A stretch of 64,000 bases of DNA. Origin: Microbacterium sp. UFMG61 (GTDB lineage Bacteria; Actinomycetota; Actinomycetes; Actinomycetales; Microbacteriaceae). The translations under genes and the position numbers were made by a program. The stretch is taken from contig NZ_JACAFP010000002.1 of the NCBI RefSeq assembly GCF_015354505.1, positions 1-64,000 on the forward strand, given 5' to 3'. Positions 25,212 to 34,036 of the stretch are shown here, piece after piece (position 1 is the first letter of the stretch; each line of letters begins with the position of its first letter). The notes under the pieces were generated by a model. The model was given only the letters and a program-made list of their open reading frames with translations, was not told where the DNA came from and did no database searches.

Positions 25212-25333
25212 CCGCTCAGCGACTCCCACAGCCGCACTCGGGCAGTCTAGCAGGTGTCGGTTTCGTCGCCCACAGGTGCACATGGAACTATGGATGCCGC
25301 AGCGGTTGCGTGCACAGGCGAAGGGGGATGCTC

Positions 25334-26512
25334 GTGGCGACAGCGGTCACCGTCATCGTGCCGACCTTCAACGAACGCGAGAACGTCGCGGAGCTGGTCG
25401 CGCGCACGGCGACGGCGCTCGCCGCCTTCGACGCCGAGATCCTGTTCGTCGACGACAGCAGCGACGACACCGCGGCCGAGGTCGAGCGCGTGGCCGCCGA
25501 CGCCGAGATCCCCGTCCGGGGGATCCACCGCACCGAGAACACCGGTGGTCTGGGCGGCGCGGTCGTCGTGGGACTGCAGGCGGCGGCATCCGACCTCTGC
25601 ATCGTGATGGACGGCGATCTGCAGCATCCGCCCGAGCTCCTCGCAGCCCTCCTGGCGCGCCATGCGGAGGGCGACGCCGATGTGGTCGCGGCCTCGCGGT
25701 ACGTCGGCGGGGGAGACACGAGCGGTCTCGGCACGGCTGTGCGCTTCGGGGTCTCCCGAGCCGCGACCTGGCTGACCCGGGCGATGTTCCCCATCAGGCT
25801 CGCCCGCAGCACCGACCCGATGACAGGGTTCTTCCTCGTGGACCGGAGTCGCCTCGACCTCGACGCGCTCAAGCCGCAGGGCTTCAAGATCCTCCTCGAG
25901 ATCCTCGCCCGCACCGATCTGCGCATCGCCGAGGTGCCCATGGAGTTCGCCGAGAGGCGGCACGGCACCTCAAAAGCCAGTTTCCGTCAGGGCGCGACGT
26001 TCGTCGCGCACCTGACGCGACTGCGATTCGGCAAGATGTCGCTCTTCGCGCTGATCGGCGCGATCGGCGCCGCCGCGAACCTCGGCATCATGTGGGCGCT
26101 CACGGCCCTCGGGGTGCCCTATATCTGGGCGGCGATCATCGGCGCCGAGGTCACCATCGTGGGCAACTTCATCCTTCAGGAGAAGTTCGTCTTCGCCGAC
26201 ATGCGCACCGACGCCCGAGGGCTCGGCCGTCGCTTCGCCGCCTCGTTCACGTTCAACAACGTCGAGGCCGCGCTGCGCATCCCCGTGATGGCGCTCATGG
26301 TCGAGACCTGGCATATATCCAGCGTGCTCGCGACCGGACTTTCTCTCATCGTCGCCTTCTTCGCGCGATTCCTGTTCCACTCGCTCGTCGTCTACGCGCC
26401 GGCGAGGCGCGACCGGAAGGGTGCCACGGACGCCGAACCGAAGCCCGACACCGCGACGTTGCGCGTCATCAGGGCGATCGACGCCGAGGCGATGAAACCC
26501 GGCGAGCTCTAG
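25334..26512 (+). CDS. Polyprenol-phosphate glycosyltransferase fused to GtrA-like membrane domain
   Basis: A 392-aa protein. The N-terminal family-2 glycosyltransferase domain has V-D-D-S-S-D-D (39-45 region) and M-D-G-D-L-Q-H (DXD-type metal site), as in dolichol/polyprenol-phosphate mannose synthases. The C-terminal 130 residues contain four transmembrane helices of the GtrA type, with the N-F-x-x-Q-x-x-F-V-F motif. Such enzymes load sugar onto a lipid carrier and help move it across the membrane. Start: GTG 25334 is chosen because AAGGGGG (25321-25327) lies 6 nt before it; the ATG at 25328 abuts that site and GTG 25310 has none. It is divergent from the cytidylyltransferase gene. Confidence 0.88.
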   Translation: MATAVTVIVPTFNERENVAELVARTATALAAFDAEILFVDDSSDDTAAEVERVAADAEIPVRGIHRTENTGGLGGAVVVGLQAAASDLCIVMDGDLQHPPELLAALLARHAEGDADVVAASRYVGGGDTSGLGTAVRFGVSRAATWLTRAMFPIRLARSTDPMTGFFLVDRSRLDLDALKPQGFKILLEILARTDLRIAEVPMEFAERRHGTSKASFRQGATFVAHLTRLRFGKMSLFALIGAIGAAANLGIMWALTALGVPYIWAAIIGAEVTIVGNFILQEKFVFADMRTDARGLGRRFAASFTFNNVEAALRIPVMALMVETWHISSVLATGLSLIVAFFARFLFHSLVVYAPARRDRKGATDAEPKPDTATLRVIRAIDAEAMKPGEL

Positions 26513-26580
26513 ACAACCGGTTCCACAAACCGATATACAACCTGGTAACTTCCCGAAAGAACCATGGCAGAGGTTTGAGG

Positions 26581-26616
26581 AACGGCCGAGAGCGGTATTG
26601 GATGAGTCCGGCCGTT
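26581..26616. promoter_or_regulatory. Inverted repeat in AT-richer leader of the beta-helix gene
   Basis: AACGGCC (26581-26587) and GGCCGTT (26610-26616) form a 7-bp stem with a 22-nt loop. The 169-bp spacer 26513-26681 is clearly less GC-rich than its surroundings and holds no other gene; promoter elements are not clear to me. Confidence 0.3.
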
Positions 26617-26681
26617 ACCGAATCTATATGTTTTACGATTCGTCCCCCGAGGCGGCTGCCCCCTCCCGAATAGGTGCCCGA

Positions 26682-29243
26682 ATGCGTAACTCCCGACATC
26701 GTCATGCCCTCTTGCCCTCCTCAGCGCTCCTCATCGGTGCGCTGATCCTGACTCCGTACACAGCGAGCGCGTCGACGACGCCCGATGACGTGCAGCCGAC
26801 CACATGGACCGATACGTTCAGCCGAACGACCGAGGCCGGATGGGGAGACGGATACGTCTCGACCCCGGCCGCGGATGCGTCGGTGTCTGATGATGTCGGG
26901 CGCATTCGCGTCGACGGTGGCAAGCGCTCCATCCACGAGGCGACCGACGCCCGATCGACGGACGGAACGGTCGGCGCAACCGTCAGCTTCTCCGCTGTCC
27001 CGACGAACGGGAACGGCGCGACCGCCATCGTCACGACGCGCAACAGCGACTCCGGTTACTACGGCGCACGCTTCCGCCTCGACACCCAGTCGCGCGGAGT
27101 CCTGTCGCTTGCGCGGTACGGTGCGGACGATTCCGAGACCGTCCTGCGGCAAGACCTTCTCCTCATCGGCGATGTCCCCCAGAACGCATCGATCCGGGTC
27201 GAGATCGACACCGAGGGCGTCGACGACGTGCGAGTGCGCGCCCGAGCCTGGATCGTCGGTCAGCCTCAGCCCGACTGGCAGGTCTTCGCGACCGACAGGT
27301 CGGCCGACGCGGTGACGACCTCCGGAACTCCCGGCGTCCAGACGTACATGTCGGGCGGCAACCGTGCGCTCTTCGTCCGCGTCGACGACCTCACGGTCGA
27401 CGCGGAGGACCTGCAGGTCACGCCTGCTCCCGAGCCCGAGCCCGAGCCCGAGCCCGAACCTGCTCCTGCTCCGGCCCCTGCGCCTGCTCCGGCTCCTGCT
27501 CCGGCGCCTGCTCCGGCTCCTGCTCCGGCGCCCGCTCCGGCCCCTGCTCCTGCGCCTGCTCCTGCCCCTGCTCCGGCTCCTGCGCCCGCTCCTGCTCCCA
27601 GCGGCACGGCCGCGGGATCGGTGCCGGTCGGACAGGCCAGCTATCCGGCACCGGCTGGCGCCATCTACGCCGTGCCGGCGGGATCCCGGGCCTCGGGCAC
27701 CGGCTCTGCATCGAGCCCTGTGGCCGGGGCGCAGAAGGCGATCGACTCGGCTCCCAGCGGCTCGACCATCGTGCTCCGCGCCGGCACCTACCGAGAGAGC
27801 ATCGCGGTTCCGTTCAACAAGAAGCTCACGATCCAGTCCGCGCCCGGTGAGGCGGTGTGGTTCGACGGCTCACGTCCGGTGACCGGATGGGCGCAGTCGG
27901 GTAGTACCTGGGCCGCCCCATGGAGCACGTTCTTCGACTCCCGTGTCTCCTTCAGCGTCAACCAGGACGAGACCGGTTCATGGGTCAACAAATCCAACCC
28001 CATGGCCGGATTCCCCGACCAGGTGTGGTTCGACGGGCAGCCGCTGACGCAGGTCGGCAGCCGCTCGGCCGTCACCTCGGGTACCTTCTTCGTCGATCAG
28101 TCGGCACGTCAGCTCGTCATCGGATCGGACCCGAACGGACATGGCGTCGAGGCGAGCGCTCTGTCGAAGGCCATCAAGATCCAGGGCGCGGGAACGACGG
28201 TGCGCGGCATCGGCGTCCAGCGGTACGCGACCACCACGGCCCTTCTCGGCACGGTCAGCGCCGAGGTCGACGGGATCACGCTCGAGAACATGGTGATCCG
28301 CGACAACGCCACCGTCGGGCTCTTCGCGTGGAACAACGACAAGACGTTCCGCAACCTCACGGTCACAGGCAACGGTCTGCTCGGGATCGGCGTGAACGCC
28401 GCGAAGAACTTCACCATCGAGAACTCGGTGGTCACCGGGAACAACACGTCGAAGTTCAACTACGCGCCGGTCGCCGGTGGAGTGAAGATCTCGCGCGGCA
28501 CGAACGTGACGGTGAAGGACAGCATCATCTCCGACAACGTGGGATCGACCGGCCTGTGGTTCGACGTATCGAGCTCGAACGTGAAGGTCATCGACAACGT
28601 GTTCGAGGGCAACGGTCGTGAGGGACTCGAGATCGAACTGAGCCAGACCGCTGTGGTCGCCGGCAACTACATCGTCAACAATCTCAACAGCGGCATCTTC
28701 GTGTTCGACACCGCCGATGTCGACATCTGGAACAACACTCTGGTGGGCAACGGGCGGACGATCACCTACATGCAGGATGAGCGCCGTCAGGAGGTCTCGA
28801 GCCTCGTGTCGACGATTCCGTGGATCACGCGCGATGTCGTGGTCCGCAACAACGTTCTCTCCTACGGCGGGCAGGCCTGCCCGATGCTCTCGCAGGATCT
28901 GACGAACCGCTGGTTCGGCAATGACTTCGGGATCTCTCAGGACGCGAACCTGTACCACCGGGCCTCGGCGTCGGCCCCGGCGAACTTCGCCTGCTGGGCT
29001 GCCGGGTCCAGCGGTACGCGAGGGTTCACGACGATCGAGGAGTTCCGCTCGCACACGGGCGGCGACACGAAGTCCGTTCTCGTCCAGGGTTCGCCGGTCG
29101 TCGACGCGGGTACGTGGCAGCTGACGGCTGCGAGCCCCGTGACCGGCGCATACCCGCTGCCGTCGAACGTCGCGAGCGCCCTGGGAGTCGGGACCGACAC
29201 CCGCAAGGTCGGTGCCCTTCAGCCGCCCGTGGCTGCGCGCTGA
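26682..29243 (+). CDS. Secreted right-handed beta-helix protein with (Pro-Ala)n spacer
   Basis: An 853-aa secreted protein. A signal peptide (about 1-31) is followed by a module at about 45-240 starting D-T-F-S-R-T-x3-G-W-G, then a (Glu-Pro)n/(Ala-Pro)n spacer at about 247-305, then a parallel beta-helix domain at about 310-850. That domain has Asn-rich turns (V-I-D-N-V-F-E-G-N-G, V-V-T-G-N-N) typical of polysaccharide lyases and glycosidases. A cell-surface or secreted enzyme acting on the locus's own exopolysaccharide, such as a lyase, is plausible; no catalytic residues can be assigned. The start at 26682 gives the signal peptide; upstream in-frame ATGs at 26598 and 26628 would place it internally. 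The gene ends at a hairpin. Confidence 0.82.
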   Translation: MRNSRHRHALLPSSALLIGALILTPYTASASTTPDDVQPTTWTDTFSRTTEAGWGDGYVSTPAADASVSDDVGRIRVDGGKRSIHEATDARSTDGTVGATVSFSAVPTNGNGATAIVTTRNSDSGYYGARFRLDTQSRGVLSLARYGADDSETVLRQDLLLIGDVPQNASIRVEIDTEGVDDVRVRARAWIVGQPQPDWQVFATDRSADAVTTSGTPGVQTYMSGGNRALFVRVDDLTVDAEDLQVTPAPEPEPEPEPEPAPAPAPAPAPAPAPAPAPAPAPAPAPAPAPAPAPAPAPAPAPAPAPSGTAAGSVPVGQASYPAPAGAIYAVPAGSRASGTGSASSPVAGAQKAIDSAPSGSTIVLRAGTYRESIAVPFNKKLTIQSAPGEAVWFDGSRPVTGWAQSGSTWAAPWSTFFDSRVSFSVNQDETGSWVNKSNPMAGFPDQVWFDGQPLTQVGSRSAVTSGTFFVDQSARQLVIGSDPNGHGVEASALSKAIKIQGAGTTVRGIGVQRYATTTALLGTVSAEVDGITLENMVIRDNATVGLFAWNNDKTFRNLTVTGNGLLGIGVNAAKNFTIENSVVTGNNTSKFNYAPVAGGVKISRGTNVTVKDSIISDNVGSTGLWFDVSSSNVKVIDNVFEGNGREGLEIELSQTAVVAGNYIVNNLNSGIFVFDTADVDIWNNTLVGNGRTITYMQDERRQEVSSLVSTIPWITRDVVVRNNVLSYGGQACPMLSQDLTNRWFGNDFGISQDANLYHRASASAPANFACWAAGSSGTRGFTTIEEFRSHTGGDTKSVLVQGSPVVDAGTWQLTAASPVTGAYPLPSNVASALGVGTDTRKVGALQPPVAAR
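27424..27597 (+). repeat. In-frame (Glu-Pro)n/(Ala-Pro)n tandem repeat
   Basis: Six-base units of the type GAGCCC, then GCTCCT/GCTCCG/GCGCCC, encode a rigid Pro-rich linker between two domains of the beta-helix protein. Unit sequences vary at third positions, so length changes by slippage or recombination are possible. Confidence 0.85.
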
Positions 29244-29263
29244 TCGAGAACCAAAAGCGATAG

Positions 29264-29303
29264 TCGTCGGCTGAGCTCGCCTTCGGGCGGGCTCAGCCGA
29301 CGA
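29264..29303. terminator. Bidirectional UUCG terminator between convergent genes
   Basis: An 18-bp stem (29264-29281 with 29286-29303, one G-U pair) closed by a TTCG tetraloop. It starts 20 bp after the beta-helix gene, and the stop of the converging gene at 29293 lies inside the right arm. Confidence 0.88.
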
Positions 29304-30966
29304 GCACCATGCGTCGTCGCAGTCGTCCTGACCGCAGCGCCTGCTCGAGTGATACGGCGCGGAGACCGCGCCGTTCGTATTCGTCGAGCACATCCGCGAT
29401 CAGGGCGACGCGGTCGAACGGCGTGATCGCGGGGTCGTCCACGCCGTCGGCTCGACCGGCGCGGGCGTCGTGCGCGAGCAGCACCGTGCCCGGACCGACT
29501 CCGGAGATCGCGCGGGCGAGACGCTCCGAGTGCGCGGCATCGCGACCGTCGAGCACGCTCGTCGTCCAGAGCACCGGAGTCATCCCGGCGCGACGAACCG
29601 CCCACCACGTCGGCACGGAGAGCGCACCGTAGGGGGGCCGGTACCAGCGGATCGTCTCGCCGGTGCTGCGCTCCAGCTCGGCACGGGAATCGATCAGCAT
29701 CCGCTGGGCCTCCGCGCGAGAGAACGACGTGAGGCGGCGGTGATCTGCTCCGTGCAGGGCGATCTCATGACCCTCGGACACGATGCGGTCCAACAGCTCT
29801 CGGTGCTGGCGGATCCGGGTCAGGAGTACGAAGAACGTCGCGGTCGCGCCTCGGGCGGCGAGCTCATCGAGGATCAGGGGCGTCCATTCGGGATCGGGAC
29901 CGTCATCGAGGGTGAGTACGACGACGGGTTCTGCGGTACGCACTCCCACCGCTGATCGGAACACGGGGGATGCGCCGCGGGCGACGCGGCGCAGCGCTGC
30001 GCGCGCCCGACGGCTCTGAGACGTCCGCTTGGTCTCGCGGGCGTACTCCGGCGCGGCAGCGCCGAGAGCGCCCTCCACCAGGCCGATGCCCCGCTGCACT
30101 TCGCGGGCGCCGGTCGCGCGTCGCCCGAGCGACCCCGACAGCGTACCCGCGACTCGGCGGGTGGCTCCCCGGGCGGCCCAACCGGCGCCTTTGACGAGGT
30201 TCCGCGCGCGAGATGTCGCCCGCGCACGTGAGCCGTCGGCGAGTCGGAGCTCGACCACCGACTGCGTCTGGCCATGGTGGCGAGCGCGAGCCAGAGCGAA
30301 ACTCCGGGTCGCTCTGCCGTCTTCGAGCGAATCCTCGGCGACGGATTCCGGGCAGGCGACCACACGACCGCCGGAGCGGACGATAGCGCGAGTGAACAGG
30401 GTGTCCTCTCCGCCCGAGAGACCGAGGGACGTGTCGAAGGAGATACCCGCCGACCGGATCTGGGCCAGATCGAGCAGCAGGTTCCCGGCGCCGGCGGCGG
30501 GGAGCGACTCGCCCTCAGCGCGTCGGGGGCGGGCGAACAGCCCGGAGGCGAGAACCCACGGGTCGGTGCCGGGCGGGAACTCGGTATGCACGTGACCCGC
30601 GACGGCTGCGGCGCCGGTGCTGCGCCAGGTCTCGACGAGTGCGCTGAGCCAGTGCGGGTGAGGCACTTCGTCGTCGTCGATGAATGCCAGCAGATCGAAG
30701 CCCGCGGTGACGTCGAGAGCGTGCTGTCTGGCTGCGGCGATCCCCGGAGTCGGCTCGGGCGCATACGTCACGAGCACGGGAAGGCCGTCCGCCGTGGCGA
30801 CCTGCTCGGCGCTTCCAGCCGGATCGTTGTCGATCACGAACACCTCGGCGTGGATGCCATCGTCCAGCTCGGCGAACCTCTCCGGGAGAACGGCCAGCAG
30901 ACCGGCGAGTCGCTCGGGTCTGCGATAGGTCGGGATCGCGACGGCGATGCGGATTCCCTCGGTCAT
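29293..30966 (-). CDS. Glycosyltransferase-polysaccharide deacetylase fusion
   Basis: A 557-aa fusion. Residues 1-240 are a family-2 glycosyltransferase (A-I-P-T-Y-R-R near 10-16, D97-D-D99 metal site, G-G-E-D at 185-188). After a basic linker (about 245-345), residues 348-545 form a NodB-type carbohydrate deacetylase: T-L-D-D-G-P-D (352-358), H405-G-A-D-H409 as metal-binding H-x3-H, R-P-P-Y-G (443-447), and a late H in L-L-A-H-D. No signal peptide or membrane helix is evident, so both activities would be cytoplasmic, which is unusual because most NodB enzymes are exported. It may add a GlcNAc-like sugar and deacetylate the growing repeat unit (inference). It is coupled to the preceding gene by a four-base overlap. 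Confidence 0.85.
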   Translation of the reverse strand: MTEGIRIAVAIPTYRRPERLAGLLAVLPERFAELDDGIHAEVFVIDNDPAGSAEQVATADGLPVLVTYAPEPTPGIAAARQHALDVTAGFDLLAFIDDDEVPHPHWLSALVETWRSTGAAAVAGHVHTEFPPGTDPWVLASGLFARPRRAEGESLPAAGAGNLLLDLAQIRSAGISFDTSLGLSGGEDTLFTRAIVRSGGRVVACPESVAEDSLEDGRATRSFALARARHHGQTQSVVELRLADGSRARATSRARNLVKGAGWAARGATRRVAGTLSGSLGRRATGAREVQRGIGLVEGALGAAAPEYARETKRTSQSRRARAALRRVARGASPVFRSAVGVRTAEPVVVLTLDDGPDPEWTPLILDELAARGATATFFVLLTRIRQHRELLDRIVSEGHEIALHGADHRRLTSFSRAEAQRMLIDSRAELERSTGETIRWYRPPYGALSVPTWWAVRRAGMTPVLWTTSVLDGRDAAHSERLARAISGVGPGTVLLAHDARAGRADGVDDPAITPFDRVALIADVLDEYERRGLRAVSLEQALRSGRLRRRMVLVG

Positions 30967-33173
30967 CGTGATGCCCGACGCAGGGAATGCGCGGATCGGA
31001 ACGCCTCCGCGTGTGCAGAGCCGACGGTCGACCAGTCGCGCTGGGACAGATCGGGTGTGCCGCCGAGGTTTCCGATCGAGTCGCGTACGCGGGCGAGGTC
31101 GTCGTCGGCCAGTTCGCCGTCGAACAGATGGACCCACCCATCACCCACCTCGACGGCGAGCGCCCTGTTCACCTCATTGTCGGGGACCAATACGGGGCGT
31201 GCCACCGAGAGCGCCGCGAGCGCGGTCCCCGAGTTGTGCATGTGCCGGTAGGGCAGAACGATGAACTCGGCTTCGGCGATGCGGCGCACCAGCTCCGATT
31301 CGTCGAGGAACCGGAAGTCGAACTCGATGCGCTCGTCGCCGCCGGCGAGGGCCGTGAGCTCGCTCGCGAGATCGTCGGTGGAGGGTCGTCCGGCGACTGC
31401 GAGAGTCGAGCCCTCGGCATCCAGAGCTGTGAAGGCCTCGATGAGCTGCTCCACCCCCTTGTACCGCCGGATCAGACCGACATACCCCATCCGTCCCGGC
31501 GTCGCCGGAGGCGCGGGATGCTGGGCGAACCAGTCGCGGTAGTGCCCATGGAGGATGGTCTTCCTCGCCTGTCCGACCGGCACGGGGGTGTCGTCGTTCA
31601 GGGCGATCGACAACGTCGTGAGACGGTCGAGCCGGTCGAGCAGTGCGAGGTCGAGCCGCGACATGTCCGACGGGCGCTCGAGGTTGTGCAGCGTGCGCAC
31701 CACGGCGACGCGGGTCAGGCGCAGCCGGATCAGAAACGCGACCGTGAGCAGTCGTCGCGCGATCCGTCCCGAGAGCTTGTGTCCGCCCACGAGCAGTTCG
31801 GGCCAGTGCACGTGGAAGACATCGAGGCGCCCGAGGACGGCGCGCCGCCAGCTGAAGAACGACAGGTCGATGCCGGGCGTCTCGTCCAGAGAGGTGCAGA
31901 GCTGCACGAGGTACGGATTGGTCGTCGGGCGGAGCCGGGTGAGGGACTCCATGACCACGAGCGGGCGCCGTCGCGTGCTGAGTGCCAGCGAGTACCACCC
32001 GCGGACGACCTGTGGGAGCCGACTCTCGGACCAGCGGGAGTGCGGGTGGCCCGGCGTCGTGCTCGTGTCGCGGAGAGCTTCGGCCAGACGATCGGGCAGG
32101 TTCGGGGCGACGGCGCTGACGACGCGAGCGTTGATGTCGGCCAGCGTCGGCGGACCGCCCAGGTCGAGGCACACCACAGGGAGCCCCATCGCGCTCGCCT
32201 CGCCGACGATCCATCCTGCCTGATCGTGCATCGAGGGGAAGAGGAGCGCATCGGCAGAGGCGAGGGTGTCGAGGGTCTCGTCCCGTGAGAGATGTCCGCG
32301 GAAGTCGACGCGGTCAGCGATGCCCAGATCCCCCACGAGCCGTTGCAGGCGACGCTTCTCGTAGCCCTCTCCGAGGATCTGCAGGCGCCAACCGTCAGCG
32401 GCCGGGCGCGAGATCGTCTCGATCGCGAGTGCGGCGCCCTTCCATGCGAGAAGGCGTCCTGCGAACACCGCCGTTCGACCAGAGCCGCTTCCCCGGTGCG
32501 GGGGGATCTCCGTGCCGAATGCCGCGTTGGGCTCGACGACGATGTTCCTCGCCCGGCGGAAGCGTCGGGCGACATCGGGGTTCTGCGCGACGACCAGCGC
32601 TGCGCGGCGTGCGGTGGTGTCGCCCCATACCGCTCTCGGAATCGCGGTGAGCGCGGAGCGTGCCACCTCCGTCACCGTGCCGCGTACTCCGAGCCAGCGG
32701 CGCAGCTTCGAGATCGGCACCCTGCTCGCGCCGCCGACGGGCCCCCAGACGACCGGAGCCTCGAGTCCCGCGATGCCGCACGGCATCCAGTCGTTCGCGA
32801 AAGTCACGTGGTGGGCGAGGTCGAACGCCAGGTCGGCATGCAGCCGAGCCGCAGTCCTGCCGGCCAGCCGCTGCCACAGCGCGTAGTACCAGTACAGGTC
32901 CCAGCCGCGCCGCTTCCAGCGCATCACCCTCGCGGGCAGATCGATGTGGACCACCGTCACCCGCTCTGCGAGCTCGGGCGCGGCGGCCAGTGCCGCGGCG
33001 ATCGAGTCCCGGAAGCGCTCGCGCGTCAGGATCCACACGTCGCCGGTCTCCGCGGCCGCACGCGCAACCGCCCATCCGGCCGACGCCTCGGGCCCTTGGT
33101 CGGGGCCGCAGGCATACGCGCTGATCAGGATCCGAGGCCTGCGCGCCCCGTTCAGAGGGTCGACGACGGTCAT
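30963..33173 (-). CDS. Tandem fusion of two glycosyltransferases
   Basis: A 736-aa protein made of two GT-B glycosyltransferases in one chain. Residues about 10-400 are a family-4-like enzyme with F-A-G-R-L-L-A-W-K-G and the E-A-S-A-M-G-L-P-V region. Residues 408-736 begin M-E-S-L-T-R-L-R-P-T-T and resemble stand-alone mannosyl-type transferases of exopolysaccharide loci. M408 (ATG at 31952) has no ribosome binding site, so separate translation is unlikely, and the joint contains no stop or frameshift. Both steps of repeat-unit assembly would thus be made in 1:1 ratio. CTGGGGA is at 33211-33217 on the minus strand, 38 bp before the start. The gene is first in a two-gene operon with the deacetylase fusion. 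Confidence 0.85.
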   Translation of the reverse strand: MTVVDPLNGARRPRILISAYACGPDQGPEASAGWAVARAAAETGDVWILTRERFRDSIAAALAAAPELAERVTVVHIDLPARVMRWKRRGWDLYWYYALWQRLAGRTAARLHADLAFDLAHHVTFANDWMPCGIAGLEAPVVWGPVGGASRVPISKLRRWLGVRGTVTEVARSALTAIPRAVWGDTTARRAALVVAQNPDVARRFRRARNIVVEPNAAFGTEIPPHRGSGSGRTAVFAGRLLAWKGAALAIETISRPAADGWRLQILGEGYEKRRLQRLVGDLGIADRVDFRGHLSRDETLDTLASADALLFPSMHDQAGWIVGEASAMGLPVVCLDLGGPPTLADINARVVSAVAPNLPDRLAEALRDTSTTPGHPHSRWSESRLPQVVRGWYSLALSTRRRPLVVMESLTRLRPTTNPYLVQLCTSLDETPGIDLSFFSWRRAVLGRLDVFHVHWPELLVGGHKLSGRIARRLLTVAFLIRLRLTRVAVVRTLHNLERPSDMSRLDLALLDRLDRLTTLSIALNDDTPVPVGQARKTILHGHYRDWFAQHPAPPATPGRMGYVGLIRRYKGVEQLIEAFTALDAEGSTLAVAGRPSTDDLASELTALAGGDERIEFDFRFLDESELVRRIAEAEFIVLPYRHMHNSGTALAALSVARPVLVPDNEVNRALAVEVGDGWVHLFDGELADDDLARVRDSIGNLGGTPDLSQRDWSTVGSAHAEAFRSAHSLRRASR

Positions 33174-33295
33174 GAAAAGTCCTCCCCTTCGCTGAGGCGT
33201 CGGCGTCGCTCCCCAGATGCGGGCCCCCTCAGCAAGGCATACTCTATCTGGTGAATGCGGGCCCTCACCGGGGTTCGACAGAGGGGACGCGCCGA

Positions 33296-34036
33296 ATGGC
33301 CACTGCGAGCTTTACCGATTCCATGAGGCGTCTGGCCTCCGCACAGAAGGGGCGCGCCAAGGGCGCTCCCGCCTACAGCGTCTATGTGAACCGCCCTGTG
33401 GGACGGGTGTTCGCGGCGGCTGCGCACACGATCGGGCTCTCGCCCAACGGTGTCACAGCAGTCAGTGCGGCGTTCACGTTCTCGGGAATCCTGGTGCTCG
33501 CGCTCGTCGACCCGTCGTGGTGGACGGGCATCGTGGTCTGGCTTCTGCTGGCGATCGGCTACGCGCTGGACTCCGCTGACGGTCAGGTCGCCCGGCTTCG
33601 CGGCGGGGGGTCGTTGGCCGGTGAATGGCTCGATCACTTCATCGACGCGATCAAGATCGTCTCGCTGCCGATCGCGACGGCGATCGGGCTGTACCGCTTC
33701 TCCGACCTGCCGATGCCGTACGTGCTCGTCCCGCTGGCGTTCGCGATCGTCGCCACCGCGACGTTCTTCGGCATGATCCTCAACGATCTGCTGAAGTCGT
33801 CGAAGGGGATCGCCTCGTCTGCGGAGACCGGAGGCGGCGGGGCGTTGCGCTCGATCATTCTGCTGCCGGTCGATTACGGGATCGTGTGCCTGGTGTACGT
33901 GCTGTGGGGCTGGGCGACGGTCTTCGCCTTGGCCTACGCGTTCTTCTTTGCCGCCGCGGCAGCCTTCTGTCTGCTCGCGGCCGTTCGCTGGTTCCGCGCG
34001 ATGCGCAGCCTGGGAACCGGCGGTGCGAATGCCTGA
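33296..34036 (+). CDS. CDP-alcohol phosphatidyltransferase family protein
   Basis: A 246-aa membrane protein with about six helices. It has the complete CDP-alcohol phosphotransferase signature: D92-x2-D95-G-x2-A-R-x8-G109-x3-D113-x3-D117. These enzymes move a phospho-alcohol from a CDP donor to an acceptor alcohol, usually in phospholipid or inositol-phosphate lipid synthesis. In this locus the partner may be the TagD-like cytidylyltransferase at 24697, with the acceptor being the polymer or its lipid carrier (inference). Start: ATG 33296 has GAGGGG (33281-33286) upstream; GTG 33251 is an alternative with no such site. It overlaps the next gene by eight bases. Confidence 0.88.
   Translation: MATASFTDSMRRLASAQKGRAKGAPAYSVYVNRPVGRVFAAAAHTIGLSPNGVTAVSAAFTFSGILVLALVDPSWWTGIVVWLLLAIGYALDSADGQVARLRGGGSLAGEWLDHFIDAIKIVSLPIATAIGLYRFSDLPMPYVLVPLAFAIVATATFFGMILNDLLKSSKGIASSAETGGGGALRSIILLPVDYGIVCLVYVLWGWATVFALAYAFFFAAAAAFCLLAAVRWFRAMRSLGTGGANA

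Noticed and set aside
27424..27597. Possible CRISPR or satellite array
   Set aside because: It is an in-frame Pro-rich coding repeat without spacers.
31952..33173. Splitting the 736-aa glycosyltransferase into two genes at ATG 31952
   Set aside because: No ribosome binding site, no stop or frameshift before it, and the frame is continuous.
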